The position numbers and the translations under genes are program-made. Of a stretch of DNA of 64,000 bases, positions 47,500 to 58,446 are shown in pieces. The notes below the pieces were generated by a model. It worked only from the letters and a program-made list of their open reading frames with translations. It did no database searches and was not told the DNA's origin. The stretch is from Hibiscus mutabilis (Eukaryota > Streptophyta > Magnoliopsida > Malvales > Malvaceae), in NCBI GenBank assembly GCA_019671005.1, contig CM033747.1:24517188-24581187 (forward strand), given 5' to 3'. Each line of letters begins with the position of its first letter. Position 1 is the first letter of the stretch.

Positions 47500-47916
47500 T
47501 GTTGGAAGGCTCGAATCGATCAACCGGTATAGCCAAGATAGGGGGTAAATTAGATTTTAGGTGTTTGAAGTGGAAGCTATGGAAATTTAAAAATAAGACA
47601 CAAAGATTTATAGTAGGTCGAGCTTCTAACCAAGCTCTACATCCACTACCTTAGCTTTCTACTAAGGATTTTCCCAAATTCACTATGAATTTTTCCCTTT
47701 TTCTAGGCCCAAGAGGAAACCTTTACAACCTCAAAGTTTATACCCCAAAGCTTTGAGAAAACCCTCTCTTACAAGAGAAATACAAAGAGCAAACTAAGAA
47801 AATCTCACAAGGCTAATCGTTTGCAATTCTAAGCACTCACCCAAAACCTACACTTGAGCATATATGACAATTAAGCTCACAAGTGTGTCCTACAAAGAAA
47901 TTGAAAATTAAGTACA
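47500..47916 (-). repeat. Element E 5' LTR (right copy), truncated
   Basis: This 417 bp matches the first part of the left LTR (40079 to about 40495) up to AAGTACA. The remaining ~630 bp, including the GTATCGRTAC array, is deleted. D sequence resumes directly. Confidence 0.85.
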
Positions 47917-48689
47917 CCTAGAAATCTAAGCATGAATCATGGTTGAGTGGAAGTGTATCCACAATTTAATTAAAATAAAAGTAAAACTAAGCCGTTAGCT
48001 CAACGTTCGGAATTGTTGTTTTCATTCGCAAGTTAGTATGCTGGTGTGCATTGTCGGAGCACCATTAGAGTAGGACCTCAGCATCGACTTGTGTCCAAGT
48101 ACAGTACTTAGACTTATTTGGGCTATGTATTCGTAGGACCCTGTGTTGTATTGTAACTCTCATTTTGGATTTTAACTTATGAGTCGAATGCTTTTAAATT
48201 ATGTATTTTAAATGGAGCTCTCATATAACGTTTTACTATTTTGTTTATGTCAAGTATTTAAACTTAATGGATTTTATGAAATTATGGTGTTTGAGCTAAA
48301 TCTAATGGCAAACTTTTTGGCTTTAGAGTTGGGCTTGAGGCCCAATTGTAACATCCGGGTTGGAAATGTTACAATCTTTATTTTTCTTGCTGGTCATTAA
48401 TGGCTCATATTATTGTTTCTTTTACTTGTTATTTATGACACAATGTGAAAGTCTCTATCTAATATTATAATCAAATTTTGAGGCATTTTTTTACTATAAC
48501 TATGTAAGTAATAGAAGTTAGAAAAAATGGGGCCCTGGGCGGTCAGTCGGTTCGACCTTCCCAAGGGTCGGCCTGAGACGACAGAAACTTGAAATAAGTC
48601 AGATATGCATTACGTGAACATCATTCATCATAGAATATCATTAATATCAAATAGCAATGGTAATTACATTCTAATTCAACAACAATTAG

Positions 48690-49173
48690 AAGGGGCGGAG
48701 CCAAGATCAAACATTAGAAGGGGCCAAGATATTGAATTTAAAAAATACAAGGGCTTATTAAGTTTCTAAACTCAAAATTCAAGAGACAATGCATAATTTG
48801 TCTAATATTTAAACTTATAACTTAAATTATTATTAGACAAAAAAATTTAGAGGCACGGATTCATCTATCTTTTTTTAATTGAAAGAAAGCTCACGCCATG
48901 AAACTAACTGTAAACTAGATTACAATTAGGACCCAAAATGAACAATACTTGAAGTTGCTTAATTGTCAGCTTATTAAATATTTAATCAAGTAGGTTTTTT
49001 TTGGGAGGAAGACGTTCTTCCTACTTGATTAAATATTTAATAAGTCTTTATATTTTTTTAATTTACATATTTATTCTTTACTAGTTTTGAATTACTATTA
49101 AATTAAAATTTATTAATTATTTAAAATTTGTAAGAGGGTCTAGGCCCTTCGTCCTTAGGGAGCTCTGTCTTTG
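48690..49173. mobile_element. MITE with 8-bp duplication and internal foldback
   Basis: A perfect 8-bp duplication, ACAATTAG (48682-48689 and 49174-49181), flanks 484 bp. It begins AAGGGGCGGAGCCAAGATC and ends GGGAGCTCTGTCTTTG. The ends are poorly matched inverted repeats, a decayed form of the widespread plant GGGGCGGAGCC...GGCTCCGCCCC pattern. The duplication length fits hAT. Near its middle is a perfect 25-bp inverted repeat (48970-48994 and 49020-49044). Confidence 0.75.
48970..49044. repeat. Perfect 25-bp inverted repeat
   Basis: Arm 48970-48994 starts CTTATTAAATATTTAATC and ends AAGTAGG. Arm 49020-49044 is its exact reverse complement. The 25-base spacer contains GGAAGACGTTCTTCC. The arms are perfect although the surrounding element is decayed. 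Confidence 0.93.
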
Positions 49174-49181
49174 ACAATTAG

Positions 49182-49717
49182 GTCAGATTATAGACCGACA
49201 AATTAAATTAGACTATGATTCATATTGTCACTCCTAAAGAGGTGAGGTGAGCGACATTAATCCTACATTAGAAAGAAAAAAAATATTGAGACATAAAAAC
49301 GGCAGCGTTACACATATTATTAGACATGTCTTTTAGAAAGAGAGTAAGGATCCCGTGATAATATATTCCCCTTGAATTATTCTCCCCTTCTTTGGTCAAA
49401 AACAACCAGAGTACTATGCTCCAATGGCCTGAGCTTTCAGCCCAATAGCTAACGAACTTGGTGCTTTTCTTAGAAAGATGCTTCACCTGCCCCTCTTAAG
49501 CTAATCAATTTCAGCATCTTAGAAACTGGATTAGCTTGTTCCGATGGTTAAGACAACTGCAGGAACAGTAAGTCCTTAGGTGAATAATCACACGTTAATA
49601 AAACAATAAATCTTTTAAGAGATTAATCACACCTAATCATAAAAGATCGACACCAACTTCATTGTTTCATCAAAATTAGTTTAATAGCCTCAAAAACCAT
49701 TACATCCGTATCCTTCT
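49182..49717. other. Gene-free stretch
   Basis: No gene or element is recognised. A 72-codon minus-strand frame (49268-49486) has no family feature. Confidence 0.45.
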
Positions 49718-49725
49718 CTTATCGC

Positions 49726-51042
49726 TAGGGGTTGTAATTGGGTGGAGAATAACCGAAAATTGCAGGGATCCGAACCGACAAATATGAGAATAACCGAAAT
49801 CTTCACCCATGGGGACGGGGATGAGTGAAATTTTATCACGGAAGCTCAAATGGGAATGAGATAGAATGAAGATTGCTATATTCGAACCATGAAAATAACC
49901 GAACCGTACAACTCACCGTGGGGATCCCAAAAAATATCCGCACGGAACTCAATATTTTAAAAAGTTAGATGGTCATGAGGGTAATTTACCTATTTTTCAA
50001 CAAAATCTAATCTTCCATAACCTGAGTATGGCCGACTGGAGTAAGTTTAAAAATTTTCCCTAAATTCCATAAAAAATAATTAGAAAGTGGTCTATACATC
50101 GTTATAAACATGATTCAGTCTATTTTTGTTTAAAATACTCGGTGATCGATTTTGATAAATTTAATCTCCCATAACCTTAGTATTGTCGGCTAGAGTAAGT
50201 TCGAAAAATTCTTCGTAAATTCCCTAAAAATAATTAAAAATGGTCTATACATCGTTGTAAACGTGATTTAGTCAAGTTTTGTTTAAAATACATGGGGATT
50301 GATTTTGATATGTAATTTAAAAAATATGAACATTTGAATATTGAAAGGTTACAACAAATTTTTAAAAAACAGTTTTAGCAGCGACTTTGAAAAATCACCA
50401 AAAATTCTACAAGATAAATTAGGAAGTGGGCCTTATATTTCTATAACTATACGGAAGTTTAGATTCGTTTAAAATAAAAGGTTCTTGATTTCAAGTTATG
50501 CATTAAGTGTTATTAATTTTTGAGTGAGCAAAGGTCAGAAGAAAAGACCGCAGACTGTTTCCAAAAACAACAATGTCAGCGACTTCAGAAATTCGCCATA
50601 AAGCATACGAGTAAAATTAGAAGAGGTAATTTATATGGTTGGAAATATTACCGAATCTAGTTCCTTTTAAAACAAACGAATCAAGATTTGGAGCTGTAGA
50701 TTATCTTTTAAAGGTAGTGCGGGCTGTCATGTTTCAATAGTTAATATTCCAGTCATGTTTTATAGTTTTGAAATAGTTTGTTTATTTTTGGTAAAATTAA
50801 TTTTTTTCATTTATGTTTGTAATTTTAAAAATTTAATGTTGAGTATTTGTTTTAATGTATTAAATTTTATTTATTTTTAGGTACGGAGATTAACCGAAAA
50901 TCGCAGAAATTCGTAAAAGATGGATATAAGAATGAAAATTTTCCTGAAATATTTAATGAAAATTTCCAAAACCGTATATTTAAGTGTTGGGAACAGAATT
51001 AGGAATGTAAAAGTGTCCTCAACCAGCCCATTACCACCCCTA
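49726..51042. mobile_element. Non-autonomous hAT-type element (1.3 kb)
   Basis: Termini TAGGGGTTGTAATTGGGTGG and (reverse complement of the right end) TAGGGGTGGTAATGGGCTGG match at 17 of 20 positions. The flanks CTTATCGC (49718-49725) and CTCATCGC (51043-51050) are an 8-bp duplication with one change. Subterminal GAGAATAACCGAAAATTGCA near 49745 recurs as GAGATTAACCGAAAATCGCA near 50886. No transposase is present. The core contains tandem repeats (50001-50310). Confidence 0.88.
50001..50310. repeat. ~155-bp tandem repeat inside the hAT-type element
   Basis: Two clear units (about 50001-50156 and 50157-50310) share CTATACATCGTTRTAAACRT and TTTGTTTAAAATAC phrases. Two further strongly decayed units with the same order of phrases (TTCGTTTAAAATA, ACCGAATCTAG) run on to about 50690. 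Confidence 0.75.
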
Positions 51043-51533
51043 CTCATCGCATCTCCCATAATCAAGAGATTTAATTTTAGTTTTGATTATTTATCTTCTA
51101 AATATTATTTATTTTATGGGTTATTATTTATCTTGTCAATACATCATCTTTATATTTGGTAATTTTTCTGGTAAACAATAGAACCAATAATTCAATAAAA
51201 ATCTTATAGTTTACCTCTCACAGTTTTTTTTTTTTTTTTGATGACCTTACAGTGTTAAAATCACGAGAAACGTTACACACATTAGTCTTATTAAACTTGG
51301 TTGTCAAGTACTGTTGTACTTGAGAGGAACGCTTTCCAATTAAGTTAACCTTGCTCTCCATTGACCTCCTCAAAACAGACAAACAACACATTAATGTTCA
51401 GGCCACGATATAATCCTTTAAGCAACAAGTTAAAATCGTAGGATATAGCGGTGCATTCGGTTGACCCCCACCTTTTTTGATGAAAAAAAAAGTTTATTAT
51501 TGTTGAAAAGAAAGTACCGGGTTATAAAAAAAT
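51043..51533. other. Gene-free stretch between MITEs
   Basis: No feature is recognised except a T-run near 51225 and an A-run near 51484. Confidence 0.45.
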
Positions 51534-51536
51534 TAA

Positions 51537-52276
51537 AGCTGTGTTTGGTAATTAACATATAGATAATAGCAGATAGCATATATTAGTTGATATCGTATAG
51601 TTGATGACATTAGTTGATTTAATTAGAGGATTGCATTAGTTGATTGTATAAAATTGTTTAATAAAATTAACTGATATCTGTTTGATTATTTAAACAAGCA
51701 AAATAATATATACATACATGATTATATTCAATATTTATTTGAATAATTTATTAGTTATTATTATTTTGTATTAATTAATATTCATTATATTATGATAATT
51801 AATTTTTTTAATATTATTACTAAACATATATGGATGATATATATATTATTTTTTATTTGTAAAATTATCTTTTTAATATAATTTTAATAATTATTAAATT
51901 TAAATGTATATATTAATTTATTATTTATAAAATTATATTTTGAATATAATTTTATTAATTATTAAATTATATCATTATATGTATGTATTAATTTATTATT
52001 TATGAAATTATTTTTTACATTTTATTAGTTATTTAAATTTATGTTATTAAAAAAATATAATTATCAATGATAAAAAAAAATTTTACGAGTCTTTTATCCA
52101 AACCTCTAACTCAAAAAGCTCCTAAAGTGAGCTTTTTCAAAAAGAGAGGTTTCACCCCAATCCGCTATTACAATCATCTATTTACCAAACATCTAAGTTG
52201 AATTTGACTGGTCAAACATCTAAAAATGCTTCAAATCTCTAATTTTGACTCAAAAATTTATTTAACAAACAAGGCC
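51537..52276. mobile_element. MITE, Harbinger-like (740 bp)
   Basis: The left end AGCTGTGTTTGGTAA and right end (reverse complement) GGCCTTGTTTGTTAA are flanked by TAA on both sides (51534-51536 and 52277-52279). The interior is very AT-rich with no coding capacity. Three-base TAA/TTA duplications with GTGTTTGG-type ends suggest PIF/Harbinger MITEs, but the inverted repeats match only at 10 of 15 positions. Confidence 0.6.
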
Positions 52277-52441
52277 TAACTCACACTACTATTGAGGGCT
52301 ATAGAAGAAGCATTCCAACAACCTACCAATTGTCCACCCCCTACATATATGCGAAAAATAAGTTATAAGAAATGCTAGGTGTAGAGTTGAAATGTTTGAG
52401 ACGAAAACACATTTTTATTCTCAAGTTTCCTATACTTTACA

Positions 52442-54523
52442 TGTAACACCTTAGATTGGGCTCAAAAGATCCAACAAATCTAAGAAGTCTCATTTTGGTC
52501 ATATAGCGACCCACAATTGAAAATCAGAAAAAAAATATAAAGTTTTGTTAAGTATCTAAAAACATAAGTATAAAACTAACTCAAATAAAAATCAAATTAA
52601 AACATTTATAAAGTTTGGACTTTGGAGCTCCAAACACATTCAGCTACAAAACAATCCCCAAAGTTGATAAAACAGAGTCACTAAGTCAATACATGAAAGA
52701 ATATGGTGTCATGATATACAATACACACTAAAAGATATAAGGACAATCTGAAGTGATAACAGCTAAAACTCTTGAAAGCGCCGATGGCCGAACAACGCTC
52801 AAAACCTACTAACATGCGAGAGGAAAATAATTCGAACAATGAACTTGAAAGCCCAATAATACAAAACTACCTCACATAAGTTATATAAAGTACACAAATA
52901 TCAAAATTAATCATAAATATAACATGACATTACACAACATATATAGAACATCCAACCTAAAAAATCATAACCAAAAGCCAATTCAACTCAACTACAAAAT
53001 CCAAGGCGTACTAGTGTCGTAGGCATATATGTGTATATTTATAATGTACTAATCACTTAGGGCTAAATGCACATATACTACCATCGATAGATCGAAATAA
53101 GAATATAGATAAGTCGGCGCCATTGTGCGGCCTTCGAACAAAATTGCATACATACATCATACATCTCATTTATAGAAATACATGATTGCACAACTTATCA
53201 AGTCTCGAGCGAGGACATCTTAAGTTAAAACTATGGCTACCGAGCCTTAATAGGTCCAAAGATCGTCTAAACAACATATAACTAAGTTTTAAACCTCACT
53301 CACCTCTCAAGGTTTGTTTATGAGCAAGGGTAGTCAAAAGCATAAACTCTTAGGGGGCGTTTGGTCCACGGAAAAGATCATTACCTGGTGGAATAATCTT
53401 TTTCGGAATCACATACCAACGTTTGTTTGGGGAGCATTTCCTCCAAGAGGTAATATTGTATTCCCAACAGTAACACTTTTTCCATTAAATGGTGGGAATG
53501 TGATTCCCTTGAATTTTTTAAGTATTTGTCAATTCCCACCCCTTTGGACCATATTGTCCATATATTAATGAATTTTGTTCACATAAATCCTTTATTGAAT
53601 TTAATTATATGATTAAATATGTGTGGTGTAAATTAATTAAATATTTTTATTCAATATTAATTGAATATTTAAATGGGGTTACACATATTTACATATTATG
53701 TTAATATTTAATGTATTTTTATTAATATTATATTTATGATGTTTCTAGGTTATATGTTGAGATTGTATATTGCTTGAAAATTAATAAATTAAGCGTTGAC
53801 GTTTTTAATTTTATTATTTGATTTATAAGATGTTTATCATCTTATAAAACATTTTAGTAGGTTAAACTTGTGATATAAATTCTTATCAGTATTATACAAC
53901 TTTTAGATTTATTTTATTAATTACTTTGATTTACTTGACAATATTTCACAAGTAATAAAAAATTAAAAATTTGAACATATTAAAAGTTTAACATTTAAAA
54001 TTCACAAAAATATTTTAATAAAGGGTAACAAGAGTATGTAAATATAAATTATAATTTCTTAAAAAATAATTAGTATAATAATTATATTAATAATATGATT
54101 ATTATATAGTTTTTTGCAAATTTTAAATAGTATAGCAAAAATAATTCTATTACTTTTTGTGCATATGTTTTTAATTTAATAATGAAAGTTTAACATGTTA
54201 AAAAGAAATTTATCAAATGACCGATTTAGTAAATGTCACTGCCAGATAATCTTATATACCTCCAACCAAACATAGCAATCTTACATTCCTACCAAATAAA
54301 CCAAACAACGTAATGTAACATTCCTAGTAATATGTTAGGTAATGTTACATTCTAGGAATCTTATTCCCAGAGGTAATCTTACATTCTATGAACCATACAC
54401 ACCCTTAAGGTTCTAAGTGCTATCTAGGCTTCAAAGGTTATTTTGGTCATTTTATAAGTGTGAGGAATTTGGGTCATTTTACTCTTTTATGTAAATTTTG
54501 GTTTTACAAGGGTAATTAGCAAA
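52442..54523 (-). repeat. LTR M: gypsy-type LTR, minus strand, solo or truncated
   Basis: The minus strand ends with AGCCCAATCTAAGGTGTTACA-like sequence at 52442, the same tail style (GGGCTTGAGG...GGTGTTACA) as B and D. Sequence before and after MITE 53353-54404 (ATAAACTCTTA, then AAGGTTCTAAGTG) reads as one LTR with phrases typical of this group (minus strand AAATGACCAAAATAACC). There is no primer site next to the end. The other border is not found and may be cut by element H. Confidence 0.55.
53353..54404. mobile_element. MITE, PIF/Harbinger-like (1.05 kb), inserted in LTR M
   Basis: The termini GGGGGCGTTTGGTCCACGGA and (reverse complement of the right end) GGGTGTGTATGGTTCATAGA match at about 15 of 21 positions. 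TTA flanks both ends (53350-53352 and 54405-54407). Subterminal GATTACCT-type phrases recur in both orientations. The frame at 53314-53568 crosses the border and is not a gene. Confidence 0.78.
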
Positions 54524-54525
54524 TA

Positions 54526-54789
54526 CTCCCTCTGTCCCACGTAATATGTCCTTTTTGTGTTTTAAAATTATCCCACTTAAAATGTCTTATTGAAAAAATC
54601 AACAACTTTTAAAAGGCATATTTCCCTTTATACCCCTTTTTTAGTTTCCCAACAAAATAAAATTTAACTTTTCAAGGATAAAATTGTTGTTTCAATTATT
54701 TTACATCATCTTTCTTACACAAACTTTTTCTTCCTAAAACTACGTGAAAAGTCAATAATGGACGTTCTTTTTTTGTGGGACGGAGGGAA
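54526..54789. mobile_element. Stowaway-type MITE (264 bp)
   Basis: It begins CTCCCTCTGTCCCACGTAAT and ends TTGTGGGACGGAGGGAA, the Stowaway (Tc1/mariner) terminal consensus in inverted orientation. TA flanks both ends (54524-54525 and 54790-54791). Confidence 0.93.
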
Positions 54790-57035
54790 TACAATGTTTT
54801 CAAGGGCTGAATTGAGTGTTATTTTCAATTAGAGACTTGGTTTATTTTTTCATTATTTTCAAGGACGTTTTTACTATTTAAGCCTTGTTTTCTTCGTCTT
54901 TTTTGATGCCTCGTCGAATAGAGATGCACTTTAGAGCAAGTATACTCGTCGAATCAAGTAATAGAGTGATAAGTAGTGTCGAACCCACGAGGATTAGATC
55001 AATAATTATGAAGTTCTTATGCTTAAGAATGTGTTTTCAAGTAATGGTGTTGTTGATTTATTAAAAATAAAACAATTAAAACTAAAGATAGCTATGATTA
55101 AGACGAACAACTACGACAAATAATAGATAATTATGGAAGCTGAGATTATTGCTAAGGATATATGCTTGAATACTTATTACAATGCTATAGCAACTGGCGA
55201 TACATGTCTTTGTAAACCATTAAGATCTTTATCTACTCGACAGGATTTTCTAAGGAACTTTTCACTCTCTCGATGCCTAGAAGTTAATAACATTGAAGCT
55301 AAGGTAATACATGTCTACGTAAACCCTAACAACTCTATTATTTTTTTAAGAACTGCAACGTCCTGGTTTTGGGCCTAGGAGTTTTCTAAGTGGTTTAGAT
55401 GGTCCGTTGGATCGGATTAGGGGATTTAAGTCAATTTTGGGATTTAATTTGGATTAAATATTTTTGGAAGGGATAAAAATATGGAAAAATTATCTAAAAT
55501 CATTATTTAATATGGAAATGATTTTCGTAAAATAAATTTTACAAAAAGTGGTGTTGAAAGTGGACATTTTGGTTAGTGACCAAAATGAAAAGTTTTAAAA
55601 TTGTTTTTGGGGACTGTTTTGTAAAAGGGTCAAAACTTTGTATCTTTAAGGAGCTATTTGCCCTAAAGCCTAATATCATACTTTTTCCCTTAATTATTTA
55701 TTTTTAATGGTTTTAAATAATATAAAAAGGTTGGAGAAGTTATTGGTTAATTAAAAAGCTCTAAAACAAAATTGACGTAACTAACTTTTCACATAAGAAT
55801 TTTCTCTCCAATTCTCTCCAGCCAAACACTTATTTTCTCTTCAAAATTCTCTGGTAAAATCTTCTTTTAATTAATCTTTTGATTTCAATTGAGATTATAA
55901 TGATTTCCTAATAAAATCAATTTGTTTTTTTTCATTGTTTTGCTATGACAATTCATCTAATTAAGGGGGAAAAGAGCCATTAGAGGTGAGGTTCAGTCTT
56001 CTTCTCTAATACAAGGTTCTTTATTGAAATTCCCAAGTTCTTGACCCTATACTTATGATTTCTAACTTGTTTTGATGATTTAATTAAAGGAAAATGGTTA
56101 AATCAAGGTTTAAGGGGTGAAGTTGATTTAATCCCGTAATGGTTCTATTTTCTCATGATTTAGATTGATATAGATCATGATTTTGATGTTGAATGATGTT
56201 AATAAGATGGTTTAATCATAGGAATCCCGAAACTAATTGAATTCCTAATTTTCTAGGTTGCTAGTTATGTGTTCTTGAGGAGTTGGGGAGGTTTTGTGAA
56301 TGTTGGAGGTATAAGGATGTTAGTAATGTGTTTTTAGATGTTAATTGATGGGTTTAAACATTGGGTTATGTCTGGGTAAAGTTTGGAAGATGTTTGATGC
56401 TAGTTTTGGTTGTTGTGTAGTGGAATTTGATAAATGATGTTGAGGATTTGTGTTGTTGTATTGTTGATTGCATTTTGATGCAATGTACCCTCTATTTTGT
56501 ATGGATAAAGCAGGGGAAGTTGGTCCTCAAGCTTGAACATTTGTTTTGGAAGCTTTGGAGGCGAGATTACCGTGTCGACAAGCGAAGTTTTGCGTGTCGG
56601 TGAGTGAGAACGTTTTTAACAGCTTTTCAAAGGTTTGAAAGTTTTGTTTGGGGGTTTAGATCAAGCTTGAAACGTTGGTCTATGCTCGGAAGTAAGTAAA
56701 TGATGAATTCTCTCTCGAACTCGATTTGGCAATTGGATTTTATGCACTTGTTTAAATAGTTTAATTATTCATTGTATATGTATGTTTAGAGCATGGTTTA
56801 ATGCTGGAAATCGATTACATAATGATGTTGATGCATTTCGAAGTAATGCATGTTTTGTTAATGTTTATGAACATTGGTAATGCAAGGTTTATTGCATTGG
56901 TTAAATAATTTTGATGATGCATATGAAAACAATGAGTTGTTGTTAATGAAATGAATTATATTGGCAAGTGATGGTATGAAAATGATTTGTAAATGTTATC
57001 GGATATAGTTGGCCGGCCATAAGCTTGATAGTGCA

Positions 57036-57045
57036 CTATAAAAAG
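57036..57045 (+). promoter_or_regulatory. TATA-box-like site in LTR G
   Basis: CTATAAAAAG lies near the middle of the 3.5-kb LTR, a place compatible with a U3 promoter. There is no other support. Confidence 0.35.
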
Positions 57046-58070
57046 TCGCATTGGATGTTAAGGGGTTTTGATCTGTGTACTGAAAACTCTATCTGAGTAC
57101 CCTAACGGTCGAGGGGTTTAGATCTTTGTATCAAAGACTCTCGTTAGTGGGTTATGCGTCCAACCGATGTGTGGGGTTGTGAATGTACCAGATTGTAATG
57201 TACCAATGATTCTGGTTGTGATGGCATGAAGTGTTAGGAACACTTGTTGAATCCGTGTATCCGATGTTATATTTTGTAAAGTGAAACTTGGTTAATGATC
57301 ACTTGTAAGCCAACATAATTGATGATGTATCATGGGATGGATTATGTTCTTTAATGTCGTTTAAGCATGTTTTGCTCTTTAAGCCTTGCATTGGTAGTAT
57401 ACATGGGAAAGCTTAAATTGAGGGTATCAAATGGGACTTTGTTGTTTAATCCATGATACATATTGCATATGGTTTAATATACTATTTTGGAAATGATAAG
57501 TGCATGGTTTTGATAAGGCATGATGATGCGATGTTGATTTAAAAGTGGTTTTCAAAAGGAATGTTAATGGTTTAAAATGTATTGATTGTGGTTGGCTTTT
57601 GAGCATTCCTCGCTAAGCCTAGTGTGCTTACGCTCTTCTTTTCCATCAATACAGAGAATTAAAGGTAGTAGGCAGCGAGGAAGCAAGGAAAGGTTTCCAA
57701 AGACTTGTTTTTGAAGTATGGCTTGATCGTTATGTAGCAGTAATAAGGGCAATGTGGCAAATGATGTTTTGGGAGGGTTTTTGTTAAACTCCCTGTTTTT
57801 GCAAGTTTTGATCGTTGTTTTGGATTTGTAAGAAGTTTAAAGTGGTATATGGATGGTTTTATGTTTTGGATGTTGACTAAGAAGCATGCCTATAGTTTTT
57901 TGTGGTTGATTGTGATAGATTTGCTACGTTAGTTTAAAATGATGGTATGTTGATGTTTAAGCATGATGATGATGTTATATGATGTTTAGTTATGTATTAA
58001 GGTTGTTTGAATGAGCCAAAGTATCATATGTTAGACCTAGAGGTCATTACAGGCCTCTGCGTATTAGTAT

Positions 58071-58446
58071 GGGTACATCAGGATCGGTACGCGGAGTCGT
58101 GTTAAGGCTCAAAATGTTGATTTGAAGCTATGGGTACCGGTACACTTAGCCACCGTATCGGTACGCCTTGAGGGAAATGTGTACTGGTATCAGTACACGG
58201 GTTTGAGTATCGGTACAATCCCTTTGATTTTTACACACCGTATTGGTACGTGGGGTACCGTATCGGTATGTGTTTTGATCACTAGAATTCTGAGTTTTGA
58301 GAAAATGTAAAGGGGATCAGTACAGGTCAAAGTCGTATCGGTACGGGCTGATCAACACACCGTATCAGTACGAGCACTTGTGTATCAGTACGATAAGCCG
58401 TTATGCTCGTTGATCCGTATCGATACAGGCTTGTCTGTATCGGTAC
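58071..58446. repeat. GTATCGRTAC array in LTR G
   Basis: About thirteen copies occur in 376 bases, among them GTATCGGTAC (several), GTATCAGTAC (three), GTACCGGTAC and one GTATCGATAC, ending with GTATCGGTAC at 58437. Spacers differ from those of the arrays in D, E and F. Confidence 0.9.

Larger units (their letters stand above)
40079..47916 (-). mobile_element. Element E: gag-only Copia-type retrotransposon (TR-GAG-like), minus strand, inserted in D
   Basis: The left LTR 40079-41127 and right LTR 47500-47916 both begin TGTTGGRAGGCTC on the plus strand. A tRNA-Met primer site abuts the right LTR and a polypurine tract (minus strand AAAAAGGGAGAGAT) abuts the left, giving the minus orientation. 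The right LTR stops at 47916 and runs straight into D sequence, so a deletion has removed the outer part of the 5' LTR and its target duplication. Only gag is present between the LTRs. Protease, integrase and reverse transcriptase are absent, and related element F has the same plan, which suggests a gag-only family rather than one accidental deletion. Confidence 0.85.
38356..48373 (+). mobile_element. Element D: gypsy-type solo LTR, interrupted by element E
   Basis: It starts TGTAACGACCCGAATTTTGG and ends GTTGGAAATGTTACA, with a perfect 5-bp duplication ATCTT at 38351-38355 and 48374-48378. No primer site, gene or second LTR lies between, apart from insert E, so D is a solo LTR left by recombination between two LTRs. 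About 2.2 kb of it remains (38356-40078 and 47917-48373). Its ends and general plan resemble the LTRs of B and G (TGTAACG start, GGGCTTGAGGCCCAA-type tail near 48332), so it belongs to the same broad gypsy group. Confidence 0.9.
38172..48575. mobile_element. Element J: small non-autonomous hAT-like element, opened by the D/E/F nest
   Basis: The left end CAGGGCCGGTCTTGAC and right end (reverse complement) CAGGCCGACCCTTGG are imperfect inverted repeats. They are flanked by AGACGATC (38164-38171) and AGACGACA (48576-48583), a decayed 8-bp duplication. Without the insert the element is about 380 bp. CAGGGCCGG-type ends with 8-bp duplications are known from plant hAT non-autonomous elements. The solo LTR D sits inside it. 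Confidence 0.65.

Noticed and set aside
49268..49486. 72-codon minus-strand frame
   Set aside because: No family feature and no supporting context.
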